64,000 nt of DNA. Origin: Agapetus fuscipes (Eukaryota; Arthropoda; Insecta; Trichoptera; Glossosomatidae). The stretch lies in the NCBI GenBank assembly GCA_951799405.1, contig OX637361.1:12870170-12934169 (forward strand), given 5' to 3'. Position 1 is the stretch's first letter. Each line of letters begins with the position of its first letter. Positions 50,970-61,049 of this stretch are shown in pieces. Position numbers and translations under genes: made by a program. The notes below the pieces were generated by a model that had not been told where the DNA came from, made no database searches, and was given only the letters and a program-made list of their open reading frames with translations.

Positions 50970-51104
50970 GCTATTTTTTTATTATTTTTATTATTTATTA
51001 TTTGAATAACAAACTAAAAAACATGAATTTTCAGTGTTAATACACAAACCATAAAAAATATAACATACAATACATAATGACGTGAGGATTTGAATTACAG
51101 AGGG

Positions 51105-51580
51105 GGAGGGTATATGGAAGCGAGTCATGGACGTTCAATGAAAGAGAAGTAAATAAGGTATGCACCGTAGAAATGGCTCATTTGAGAAGTATGACAGGAA
51201 AAACACTGAAAGATAGAGTGAGAAACGAATGGGTTCTGAATGAATGCGGAGTAAAAGAAAGCGTGAAAGTGAAAGTTCAAAGAAGTGTGATGCGATGGTT
51301 TGGACATATTGAAAGGATGAATGAAGACCGACTGACAAAAAGAGTGTATAAAGGGAATGTAATAGGTAAGCGTGGAAGGGAAGACCTAGGAAACAATGGA
51401 TTGATCAGATAAATGAGATTGCGAATGAATGGAATTTACAGAGTGGAAACAAGAGAAGAGCATGCATGAAAAGAGTGATGAAATTAGATGAGATGAAAGA
51501 AGTATGCAAGGACAGAATCAAGTGGAGGCACTTGTGTGGAGGTACCGACCACCCCTAGAGGAATGGCGGCAGGATACAAG
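51105..51580 (+). pseudogene. LINE-K 3' end, inverted partner
   Basis: Nearly identical to the minus-strand copy over about 450 bp, with a one-base deletion near 51383 that shifts the frame after IGKRGR. Both copies end in ATACAAGACAAG tails, and their 5' ends face each other across about 120 bp. Confidence 0.75.
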
Positions 51581-51589
51581 ACAAGAGGG

Positions 51590-51871
51590 GGGGGGGGTGG
51601 TGTTATGTGGGCGGGGCGTAGTAGGAAACATAGAAAGTAGGGGAGAAGTGTTAGGAAATATGATATTATTTAAGAGATTATTTACTGAATTAATATTTTT
51701 TTGGATTTCTAGGTTTTCAAAATTATTCATGATTTTACCTTTGTAGGGAATGGGGTGAAGGAGTTTTAGTTTGTGGGTATGAAAGGAATGGTTAGACTCT
51801 ATTATATGGTTGGCGAATTCAGAATGGCCGTTGCTTGTTAGGCCGGTAGTGCTTAAAAAATAAAAACTCAT
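51590..51871 (-). pseudogene. Penelope-like GIY-YIG C-terminal remnant
   Basis: Minus-strand codons give GHSEFANHIIESNHSF, then LKLLHPIPYKGKIMNN and FENLEIQKNI. The pattern S-x-FA-x-H...NH-F...L...N-x-x-E-x-x-EI is the C-terminal part of the GIY-YIG endonuclease domain of Penelope-like elements. The GIY and YIG strands and the whole RT are absent. It supports calling the hammerhead palindromes Penelope-like. Confidence 0.6.
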
Positions 51872-51964
51872 GTGAATTATAACAAAGAAGTATTTTATTT
51901 TAATCTAAGGACTAACTCAGTGACCGACTCAATCTAGACGACTGAGTGACAGCCACTGTTCTAT

Positions 51965-52427
51965 AATAATCTATAATCTAAGTTGCAAGGATATATTCAT
52001 TTAAAGCTCTCAGATGTATGCCCACAAACAAACACGTGTAGTTCGCGCTTACAAATGCTGATTGTGTACTTACAAATAAAATCCAAATCTCAAATGAACA
52101 TAAGCCCTGCAACTCTTGCCGACATTCCCTGAAACAGGGGTGTCATTGGCAAAGTGAACCATTTTTTACAGTATGGGTGGTCAACCTCATACCAACCTAT
52201 AAGTCAAGGAATACGAGTAATAAATAACATTTAAGTATAAGAAAACAACAAAACCTTAAAAATAAATGTAGGTATACAAAAAAAGTCAAAAATGTCTTAT
52301 GCAAAAAAATGTAGCAAGCTAATAAACTAACATTACAAATCAGCATTGCAGATTAGCCGCCACTTCTTCCTGTCCTTGCATACTTCTTTCATTTCATCCA
52401 GAGTCATAACTTTTTTCATACAAGCAC
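51965..52427 (-). mobile_element. LINE-T 3' end
   Basis: UTR of the GAGAGCTTT subfamily, a 3' region with GCAAAAAAATGTAGC, then the last ORF codons (MTLDEMKEVCKDRKKWRLIC) on the minus strand. Confidence 0.75.
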
Positions 52428-52507
52428 TGTTAGTTCTGATTTAAAAAATTTAAACATATTTTCAATTACAATAACCACAAAGTTAAAAGTTATTAATCGT
52501 ATAAACA

Positions 52508-52821
52508 CAAGTTCGGACCGGTCCGTAGTCCGTAGTGGCAACACTTTGGACTCGTAAATGGAAGGTTGTGGATTCGGATCCCGGCGGAGCACCCAAAAAT
52601 ACCATTAATATTTCGAATGTGCTCTTCGCTGGGTTGAAGAATTCATAAGCCTTTACCAATGACCGGTCACTAAGGGTCCATCCAGCCTTACAGCAACTGG
52701 GTCTTGCTTGAGTATTGGCGCTTTGTAGCGACGACCAAGCTCGTACACCTCTGCGGCACTACAACAAGTGTCATAGACCCCTAGAGTCTTCAGAATCTAG
52801 GGAGTCTCCCGCACAGGATTT

Positions 52822-52871
<50 letters not shown>
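52508..52871 (+). mobile_element. SINE-A, poly(A)-tail type, with 45-A tail
   Basis: Head GACCGGTCCGTAGTCCGTAG, B-box region GGATTCGGATCCC, body, junction AAGCTCG, 3' module TACACCTCTGCGGCACTACA through GTCTCCCGCACAGGATTTTC, and 45 A residues. The long pure A-run suggests a young copy. Confidence 0.85.
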
Positions 52872-52874
<3 letters not shown>

Positions 52875-52975
52875 CATCCTCAGTCGGATTGCAGGGAGGG
52901 TGTCTCCTGAAGAGGTTAGCTACGTTGCTAACGAAATGTCACTGATATATAATGCTATGCTAATGCTAAAAGAAT
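52872..52975 (+). ncRNA. Penelope-like fragment with hammerhead-like motif
   Basis: GTTCATCCTCAGTCGGATTG, then CTGAAGA (52907-52913), G, GTTAGC-TACGTT-GCTAAC (perfect 6-bp stem), GAAA, TGTC. It is related to 36100-36240. GAAA is followed by T, not C, so stem III differs from the other motifs. Confidence 0.5.
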
Positions 52976-52984
52976 TTCACTGAA

Positions 52985-53159
52985 TTTGTCCTGCCGCCAT
53001 TCCTCTAGGGGTGGCCGGTACCTCCACACAAGTGCCTCCACTTGCCTCTGTCTTTGCGTACTTCTTTCATTTCATCTAATTTCATAACTCTTCTCATGCA
53101 TGCTCTTCTCTTGTTTCTACTCTGTAAATTCCATTCATTCGCAATCTCACTTATCTGAT
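52985..53159 (-). mobile_element. LINE-K C-terminal fragment
   Basis: Minus-strand codons for GRYRPPLEE-like tail and the SEIANEWNLQSRNKRRACMR region. It ends where the GAA-tailed LINE begins. Confidence 0.7.
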
Positions 53160-54822
53160 CCATCCATTCTTCTTCTTCTTCTTCTTCTTCGTGTCAGCTT
53201 CACACCGTATTGGCCCAGTAACGAGCAATGTCTACAGCTCTTTGGTTTCCCGCAAAGAGATCATCCATGGAGCAGCTTGTCGGACAGGAAGGACAACACC
53301 GCAGGTGCTCCATTGTTTGCTGAGCTCCACACTCACATAGTGTAGAGTCCTCCCGTCCCAGAAATCCCCAGGTCAGCATGTTGGCCCGGGCTCTTCCAAC
53401 ATTGGTCCTCAATCTGTTCATGGATTTCCACACGGGCCACTCGAGGTTCTTTCCTGGAGGTAGGCTCTCTGCAGGCTGCACAAAGCTCTCCGGGCATTCC
53501 TCCTTCCACATTTGCAATCTCTCCGCCACTGGATCCGAAGACAAGGGCTGCACGGAACTAAGGAAGCTGTGTCTCGACTTCAGGCGCTGCTGTGATGAAA
53601 AGCCACTTCCGTAAATGCAGTGCTGTGTGCACGTTAGAGCCTTCTGCCTCTCGACTCTCGAAGCCACCTTGCGTCTGATGTGGGGTGGGGCTATGCCTGC
53701 AAGAGGATATAACTTCCCCGTGGGCGTTGGCTTGAGGCATCCTGATACAATACGGCAGGTATCATTCAGCGCGACATCAACTTGCTTCGCATGTGCGGAG
53801 CGTTCCCATACCGGGGCTGCGTACTCTCCGGCTGAGAAACACAAAGCCATTGCAGTTACACGTATTACTTGTGGCTGCGCACCCCAGTTGGTGCCCACGA
53901 GCTTCCGGAGTAGATTATTACGGGTAGCCACTTTCATTTTTGTGTTGTTGCAGTGGGCTCTATATGTGAGCGACCGGTCAAGGGTAACTCCCAGGTATTT
54001 GGGGTTATCGCTGGGAGGTAGCACTTGGTCTTCCCATCTGATTACTGGTTTCCTTGATGCAAACTTATTCTTTAGATGGAAGTAGGAGACCTGGGTTTTT
54101 GATGGGTTAGGTTTAAGGTCCATGCCGTCGTTTGTGTCCGTTTCGTTGTGTTTTTGTTATTTATGTCGTGCATACTGTTCGTTTTAAAGGTTCCATTCAA
54201 AACAAGTTGATGAGCTATTTCATTAGCAGTGGTTTTGGTGTGTTTGATAGGTGCCGTGTCGTCGTTACTTAATTTTTTTAGAAGTCTCCACGCTTTTTGG
54301 CTGTTCTTGGTGAAGTCAATTTCTTCCATTTTTGAGATCCATTCTTTTTGGCGATTGGTTGACACTGCTTCGGACAGAGAGTTGCCAAGTTGAATTGTGC
54401 TGTCGGCAAAGGGGTCATTTTCAAAGCTAGTTGTGTACTCGTCTAGTAGAGTAATAACCTCTAATGGAAGTCCCGGTATGTATTTTGTACGACATCCTCT
54501 GGGTATACAGGATTTTGATACTTTCTTTATGAGGTTGATGAAGGTCTCATAATTAGTAGGTATGGCCTTTAGTTGTCGGATACTATTGTCTAGCCTCCTT
54601 GTAAAGCTCTCCCAGTCAGCTTTCGAGAAATTGAATCTTCTTCGGAAAGGGGTTTCTTTTGGCAGGACTGCAGCTGTTATTTGACACAGTAATGGTCGGT
54701 ACTGTGTGTGAGGTATAGGTGGGCAGACAGATTTTAAGCATTGGTGGCTTAATCTACTACTTGCAAAAATAAGGTCAGGATTGTAGCCTTTTTTCCATCT
54801 TCCGTTCCATCCATCCATTCTT
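53160..54822 (-). pseudogene. LINE with RT core deleted, (GAA)n tail
   Basis: Two minus-strand frames. The upstream one (54072-54818) has the end of the endonuclease (GYNPDLIFASS, then P-HTQYRPLLCQI) and the linker to the start of RT (KNSQKAWRLLKKLSNDD). The downstream one (53200-54123) resumes after the YADD box with NPSKTQVSYFHL and YLGVTLDRSLTY, and ends with a Cys-His cluster (CECG...EHLRCC-x2-C). The RT fingers and palm are missing and the junction is near 54110-54170. The tail is (GAA)n at 53168-53190. CCATCCATTCTT at 53160-53171 and 54811-54822 may be a target duplication, but the right flank does not continue the LINE-K target. Confidence 0.75.
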
Positions 54823-55142
54823 TGGATGATATACTAAATTTGGATTTTTTATGATGAGTGAGCTATCGTATTCCTAATTCTCAAAGGATCGCTTTCTTGG
54901 CCCATTCTTATAAACAGATGCATAGAAAGGTGTTAGTCTGTAGAGAGAGATCGATAGCGCAAGTTCTGTCTCCCTTTATTTTCTTTTTTGTGAACTTTGG
55001 CGCCAACCCCCTCCTCCCCCAATCTTCTCATTCCTACCCCCACATACTTCCCTGATATTAAGTTTCATGTTTTTTTTCAATCTAATACAACTGAAGCTGT
55101 CTCTCTAAGGACGCTATTATTTCTAATTATTTATTCATTAAA
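54823..55142. other. Unassigned
   Basis: No recognised repeat or protein similarity. Confidence 0.35.
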
Positions 55143-55480
55143 TTAAGTATGAAGAATATTATGACTCTGGATGAAATGAAAGAAGTATGTAGAGACAGAA
55201 GGAAATGGCGGTGGATCTGTGATGTTGGCAGCTAGGACTAGGATTTTTTTAATGAGAATTTTGTATTACGTTTAAGATTTGATTTTCATACATATTATTT
55301 GTTCTAAATCTAAATCTAAGCTGCAAAGACATGTATCATTTGAGATTCAATGTATTCCCACAAGCAGACACGCATAATTTCGTGCTGACACATGGCGCAT
55401 GTGGGCCTACAATATAAAAAAAAAACAATTCTCAAACGGACATAACCCGGCCCTGCAACTCTTGCCGACCTTGTAAAATT
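55143..55480. mobile_element. LINE-T ends, tail-to-tail
   Basis: 55143-55305 (plus) is the ORF end with MTLDEMKEVCRDRRKWRWIC and a short UTR. 55308-55480 (minus) is a UTR starting at CTAAATCTAAATCTAAGCTGC. Confidence 0.65.
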
Positions 55481-55484
55481 AAAA

Positions 55485-55873
55485 AATAAACAATTGTAAA
55501 AGTGAAAATATAAAACAGTGTTTGATTTAAATTCTTAAACTAAATAAAATATTGAAAATGAATTTTCACAGAACTAATACACAAACAATACAAAATATAA
55601 ATAAATAATTATTATATTTAGCAATCAACCTTTTTTATCTATAATCTGAGTTGTAAAGATATAAATTTAATGCATGTCGCAAGCAGGCACATCTAAGTTC
55701 ACGTTTACACTTGCTGCATGTGTGTATTCACTCTAGGGGTCCATGACACTTGTTGTAGTGCCGCAGAGGTGTTGATGATGTGGCAGTTGATATCCTTGTC
55801 CGATTGCAGGGCCGTTAGCTGCGCAGTGCTGTGGTATGTGTTGCGTTGCCGGGTATGCGTGTTGCGTGTTATA
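55485..55873. other. Fragments: Penelope-like start, LINE-T, SINE-A 3' module
   Basis: 55485-55600 has AATGAATTTTCACAGAAC and CTAATACACAAACAATAC, like the TTTCAC segments of the Penelope-like copies. 55636-55733 is a minus-strand LINE-T piece. 55733-55775 matches the poly(A)-type SINE-A module (GTGCCGCAGAGGTGT). Confidence 0.4.
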
Positions 55874-56685
55874 TAATCTAATCTTAGTGACAAGACATTT
55901 AACATTGGGGATTCACATTACATGCATTTTGACAAGCAGTAACGTATGAGTTCGCGCTTAAACATGCCGTATGTGGTCCTAAGTTATGAAAATTCAAATC
56001 TCAAATCAACGTACACCCTGCAACTCTTGCCGACCTTCCTTAAAACAGGGGTACGCAAAAAAAAAAAAAAGACATAGACCGGTCCGTAGCTCAGTGGTAA
56101 CACTGCGGACTCTGAATGGGAAGGTTGTGGGTTCGATTCCCGGCGTAGCACAAAAGATATACCATTTATATTTTCAAATTTGCTCTTCGCTGGGTTGAAA
56201 AATTCATAAAACCTTTACCAATGACCAGTCACCAAAGGTCCATCCAGCCTTACAGCAACTGGGTCTTGCTTGAGAATTGGCGCTTTGTAGCGACGACGAT
56301 CAAGCTCGTAAAAAGGTCGATAGCTCAATTGGTAGAATGCTTGCATTCCATGCCGAGAGCAAGAATTCGATCTCAAAGGTTTACTCAGCCTTCACAATAA
56401 AATGAGAACCGGCCCCCCCGGGAGCTGGGAAACCCCCACTTCAACTGAAAGTGGTTGGTGTGAAGCCGGCCCCCTTACCTGTCAAAATAAATAGGTCCCG
56501 AAGCGCCACATGCGACCCCTTCGGGGATAATGCAGGCAAGAAGTTACACTATATGTGTAGCTTAGTTGCGTTGCGTTGGTGACATTGGCAAAGTGAAACA
56601 TTTTCTACAGCATGGGTGGTCAGCCGCATACCAACCTATACGTCAAGGAACATACACAACAAATAACATTTTTTAAATCCCAGAA
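55874..56685 (-). mobile_element. LINE-T 3' UTR interrupted by a SINE dimer
   Basis: Minus-strand UTR 55874-56056 and 56576-56685. The break is in the CAGGGGTGACATTGG block. A run of 14 A residues lies at the left junction. Confidence 0.65.
56077..56574 (+). mobile_element. SINE-A/SINE-B dimer
   Basis: SINE-A head with TAGCTCAGTGGTAAC and GGTTCGATTCCC (good pol III A and B boxes), body, AAGCTCGTAAAAAGG junction, SINE-B head TAGCTCAATTGGTAGAATGC, and SINE-B body to TAGCTTAGTTGCGTT. 56686-57107 has no recognised feature. Confidence 0.85.
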
Positions 56686-57107
56686 GAAGCCTTCATCGCG
56701 GAAGCCTCCTATACATACATATTATGTAGTAGAGAACACGTGTCCTCTTGAATACCCACTTCGTTTTTCTTTTTTCACTTTATTGTCGACACTATTTCCC
56801 GTCTTTAGATAATTTCAACATGTTCAGGTAGTAAAGTGAATGTGAAACTTACATATTAATGCAAGAACACAAAAATAGCAGTGGAGTTTCACATTCATGT
56901 ATAACGTGAGGGTTCCTCTATCTTGGAATTAATGGCACGGGGCTCAGTGGGCAGTGAAACGCAATGTGAGCAGCACTTAATGTGGGTGGACATTAAGTTG
57001 ATGACAGCAATGCCGTACACGGGGAATGTGCATTAAGGAGTAATTGTTCTGAGTTACTCTAAAGCCGGGGATACACATGCCCGTAAATCGGGAAAGTAGC
57101 TGGCATG

Positions 57108-57768
57108 AGTATGTGGTGTGGTGTAAGAGAAAGTGTGAAGTAAAGATTAAAAGAAGTTTGTTAATATGGTTTGGGCACATGGAGAGAATGAATGATGAAC
57201 GACTGACGAAGACAGTATATGTTGCAAGAATAGATGGATGTCGTGGTATAGGAAGATAGAGAAAGGTATAGATGGACCAAATTTCCGAAATTGCGAATGA
57301 ATGGAATATCCAGAGTCATTATACAAGGAAAGCCTGTGTGAAGAAGGTTATGACTCTGGAGGAAATGAAAGAAGTTTGTAAGGACAGAAAGAAATGGCGG
57401 TTGATCTGTGATGTTGGCGGCTAGGGTTTTTGAAATAAGAATTTGTTTTCTGTTAGTTTTTTTATGTCCATGCATATTATAATTTTTTTAATTTTAAAAG
57501 TGTAATTTGTTGTGTATGTTCCTTGACTTATAGGTTGGTATGCGGCTGACCCCCCATGCTGTAGAAAATGGTTCACTTTGCCAATTTCACCCCTGTTTTC
57601 AGTTAAGGTCGGCAAGAGTTGCAGGGTGTATGTCCATGTGAGATTCGGGTTTTTATATTGTAGGACCACATGCGGCATGTTTAAGCGCGAACATGTCTGT
57701 TTGTAAAAGTGCATGTAATGTAAGTCCTTAATGTAACATATATTTTGCAACTTAGATTAGATTAGTAA
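57108..57768 (+). mobile_element. LINE-T 3' end, longest coding remnant on this side
   Basis: SLLIWFGHMERMNDERLTK, then an in-frame stop where GRGRPRK should be, SEIANEWNIQSH, RKKWRLICDVGG, UTR and a TTAGATTAG tail. Confidence 0.8.
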
Positions 57769-57794
57769 CTGGCACACTGCGGATACATTCGCAA

Positions 57795-57837
57795 GTAATA
57801 CTGGCATGCAAGTTGTGCCCTTGCATGCCAGTATTAC
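57795..57837. repeat. Perfect 18-bp hairpin
   Basis: GTAATACTGGCATGCAAG, 7-nt loop TTGTGCC, then its exact reverse complement. It is not part of any family I recognise here. Confidence 0.8.
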
Positions 57838-57934
57838 CATCACGTATAGACAGGACAGCTGTTCTTAAGAGTCACTCGTACCTATTCTTGCGCGCCAAAA
57901 ATGGATAACAATCAAGAGATTACATAAGTAGAAG

Positions 57935-58030
57935 GGAAGATTTTGGAGCAAGTAGTTGACTGCTTAAAGAAATGCGTCAAGAGGATCCTGATGGTTACAG
58001 AAATGTTTTGAATGAAAAAAAAATGAGAAT
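57935..58030 (+). pseudogene. Possible PIF/Harbinger transposase N-terminal scrap
   Basis: One frame reads LLKEMRQEDPDGYRNVL, resembling the N-terminal 'LREEDPEGYRNFLRM' pattern of Harbinger-type nucleases and related MADF-linked proteins. A stop precedes it and the frame is soon lost. Confidence 0.35.
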
Positions 58031-58087
58031 GCTCCCAGAAAAAAAATATAAGGTGTCTGTTCAAACTTCCCTTATATAACAGCATTT

Positions 58088-58408
58088 CCGAAATAGCGAA
58101 TGAATGGGATATTCAGAGTCATAATAAAAGGAGAGCTTGTATGAAGACGGTTATGACTCTGGATGAAATGAAAGAAGTATGTAAGGACCGAAAAAAGTGG
58201 CGGCTGATCTGTAATGTTGGCGGCTAAGGCCAAGAATCAATTTTCATTTTTATAGATGTTTTGTAGATTTTGTAGTGTTTGTTTGTTTGTATAACTGGAT
58301 GTAATTAATTGCTTGTATTCCTTGACTTATAGGTTGGTATGAGGCTGACCACCCATACTGTAAAAATATAGTTCACTTTGCCAATGTCACCCCTGTTTCA
58401 GGGAAGAT
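58088..58408 (+). mobile_element. LINE-T 3' end, truncated in the UTR
   Basis: SEIANEWDIQSHNKRRACMK, MTLDEMKEVCKDRKKWRLIC, NVGG stop and UTR up to CCCTGTTTCAGGGAAG, where it stops abruptly. Confidence 0.75.
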
Positions 58409-58951
58409 CTGTTTGTTGTATTGAGCACACGCTTAAAAATAATTAAATATATACCTTGCTGTTAGAATTTACAAAAGACATAAAAAGAAATTCATCGTTG
58501 AGCCTCACATTTAAAAGTGGTTTATAGTTGATACCCTAAATCTGTCGTTTTTGTTTCTTACACTTTATGGTCTTAGCAAAAGAGTGACATAATTGAAAAA
58601 AATCGGGGGTGTATATTATGTTTAAATCTACATAGGTAGCTCCACGAGTACTTTTACATGACGCTTTTCATGATGTATCGTTTTTTTCAACATTAAATAA
58701 GTAACCGGATCCAGGCTGTCACTTATATGAGGAGCAGTATCATGTGACAAGCGCTAATTGACACATCTCTACAAAATCAACAGAATGTTCGCGTTACTTT
58801 CTTCTTCTTCTAAGAAAACCAACAATGGCCGACAAGCTCCTGCAGAAGGAAGCGCAATGTAGGGACTGCTGCGTGTGCAGGTAACATGCAACTCTGTCGA
58901 CATTCCGCTACGGGTGGCCAGAGCCTCTGCAGAGCTGCCTCCATTTCTTCC
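58409..58951. other. Mostly unassigned; M3 and LINE-K scraps
   Basis: 58515-58600 contains the M3 centre (AATCTGTCGTTTTTG, TGGTCTTAGCAAAAGAG). 58886-58951 is a minus-strand LINE-K end (CATTCCGCTACGGGTGGCC). Confidence 0.5.
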
Positions 58952-58959
58952 TATCCTTA

Positions 58960-59473
58960 GACCGGTCCGTAGCTCAGTGGTAACACTGCGGACTCTGAAT
59001 GGGAAGGTTGTGGGTTCGATTCCCGGCGGAGCACAAAAAATATACCATTTCTTTTTTCAAATTTGCTCTTCGCCGGGTTGAAAAATTCATAAAACCTTTA
59101 CCAATGACCGGTCACCAAAGGTCCATCCAGCCTTACAGCAACTGGGTCTTGCTTGAAAATTGGCGCTTTGTAGTGACGACGATCAAACTCGTAAAAAGGT
59201 CGATAGCTCAATTGGTAGAATGCTTGCATTCCATGCCGAGAGCAAGGGTTCGATCTCAAAGGTTTACTCAGCCTTCACAAGAAATGAGAACCAGCTCCCC
59301 CGGGAGCTGGGAAACCCCCACTTCAACTGAAAGTGGTTGGTGTGAGGCCGGCCCCCTTACCTGTAAAAATAAATAGGTCCCGAAGCGCCACATGCGATCC
59401 CTTCGGGGATAACGCAGGCAAGAAGTTACACTATATGTGTAGCTTAGTTGCGTAGTTGCGAGTTGCGCTTATA
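58960..59473 (+). mobile_element. SINE-A/SINE-B dimer with 8-bp duplication
   Basis: Same structure as 56077-56574. TATCCTTA at 58952-58959 and 59474-59481 flanks the whole unit, a second proof that the dimer moves as one element. Confidence 0.85.
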
Positions 59474-59481
59474 TATCCTTA

Positions 59482-59815
59482 CATCCACCTTATCTAACTG
59501 ACCTATTTCCGGTGTTGAGATGGGTGTGAGGATGCAGACACTCGTATCCGCGGGCGATGGAGCAACTAATTTGGTTCAGCCGCGCCGTCAGATCCGTGCA
59601 AATTTTGGAGACCGCGCTTTTCGTGTCGCGGGTCCGGTGGAGTGGAACAAACTGCCACCCGGAGTGAAGAAATCCAAATCTGTGGGTGTATTTCAAGGAG
59701 CTCTCAAGACACACCTTTTTAAAAAGTCTTATCCGTGATCGGAGAGGGCCCTTGAGGAGTGACACACAAAAAAGGCGCTCTCTTATCATTTGTAATTTAA
59801 AATATATAAGTAACG
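59482..59815 (+). pseudogene. C1 LINE 3' end
   Basis: Coding to 59738 with RRQIRANFGDRAFRVAGPVE and KKSYP stop, then the hairpin 3' UTR with a small deletion in the loop. Confidence 0.8.
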
Positions 59816-60280
59816 TATGACCGTACATCTATACCTACTGAGACGCGACGCAGCGTTCTGTAACGTCCCTTAACGGCAAGTTATAGATACACGGAATTCG
59901 TAACAAAACGTAAAATTCGTAATCTGTTGATAAATGTCGTAACTAAATAAGGTCAGCACTTTTTTATAATGTTTAACTTTCACTGTGTTCCGGCAGATGT
60001 GCTAACAAAAATAATCATATTTTTTCTACAATTCCACACTAAGACGACCAGACCCTACCAATACATAGATATTTTGCACTCTGTCTGCTATCCGGTCTGT
60101 GGCATACTGTCAAACGTAGGGAGCTCCAAATCGATGTTATTTAAAAAAGTAAAAAATAGGCTGATTTATTTGGTGAGCGCTGTTTTTATGTGTATCACAC
60201 CTCAAGAGCCCTCTGCGAGCTTGGTCGTCGCTCTAGAAAGCGCCAATTCTCAAGAAAGACCCAGTTGCTGTAAGGCTGGA

Positions 60281-60784
60281 CAGGGCTGTAGCTAGAGTCG
60301 AATTTGATGTAGGGCAGCATTGGTTACAAGTAGGGCGGAAGTAAAAAAAATATCATAATATCTGCCCTCGAAGCACGGGTCAGTGATGTACATGGTGATT
60401 TTTTGTTTTCCCACAAAATAATAAAGTAATGAGAATTTTGAAAAAAAAAACACGTAAGTACAAATTATTTGGTTAGCCAAAAATATTTAATAAAAAAAAT
60501 ATTTAAAAAAAATGTGAAATCTCTTCATTAACATAATAATAAAAATATTTAAAACATCTGAGTTTTACGATTCCCCATGTTATTAAAAATGCGAAGAACT
60601 TCGTTCAGATCAACTGATTTTGTTTAAACTGATCTGCGTAAAGTTTGGTTAATTTCTACATTTTTTTTATCTCAAGCTATGAACAAACAATTTAATTATA
60701 ATAATTTGTCTTAGTTTTTGGTATTTTTAAGGTAGGGCATTGCCCCACAATGCCTTCCCCCCCCCCCCCCTAGCTACGGCTGTG
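60281..60784. mobile_element. hAT-b element with perfect 8-bp duplication
   Basis: Ends CAGGGCTGTAGCTAG and, inverted, CACAGCCGTAGCTAG. AGGCTGGA at 60273-60280 and 60785-60792 restores the SINE. 504 bp, no transposase, and a C-run near the right end. Confidence 0.9.
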
Positions 60785-60802
60785 AGGCTGGATAGACCTT
60801 TT

Positions 60803-61049
60803 CGCACGTTTAATAATACAGAGCAATAACTCAAAAATTGGGAAAGTCGAGATTTTATAATAAAACGCAAGAACAATGCGAGAAGAATAAGTAGAATGCG
60901 ACAGCCGTTAAATTTGGACGAATATGACCGAGATAAAAAATCGGTCGCCTTTTTCATCCCATACAAGTTGTACTGGCTGTCTGAACTTCAAACGTGATTT
61001 CCCAACATTCTTATTTTTTGAGTTATTGCTCTTTATTATTAAGCGTACG
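60803..61049. mobile_element. M2 MITE, copy 2
   Basis: Ends CGCACGTTTAATAATACAGA and, inverted, CGTACGCTTAATAATAAAGA. TTTT at 60799-60802 and 61050-61053; uninterrupted SINE copies read GACCTTTTGATGACC. Opposite orientation to 34510-34791. Confidence 0.9.

Larger units (their letters stand above)
49922..51905 (-). mobile_element. Penelope-like element remnant with inverted ends, invaded by LINE-K
   Basis: Outer inverted repeats of about 75 bp: AGATTAAAATAAAATACTTC...CACTACCGG at the left and its inverted copy ending at about 51905. Inside the left end are two hammerhead-like motifs. Inside the right end is a GIY-YIG-type coding remnant on the minus strand. The middle is taken up by two LINE-K copies facing each other. 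The outer repeats join different inner sequence right after CACTACCGG, suggesting an internal deletion at that site. Confidence 0.6.

Noticed and set aside
53615..54085. 156-codon plus-strand ORF
   Set aside because: Antisense shadow of the LINE C-terminal frame 53200-54123.
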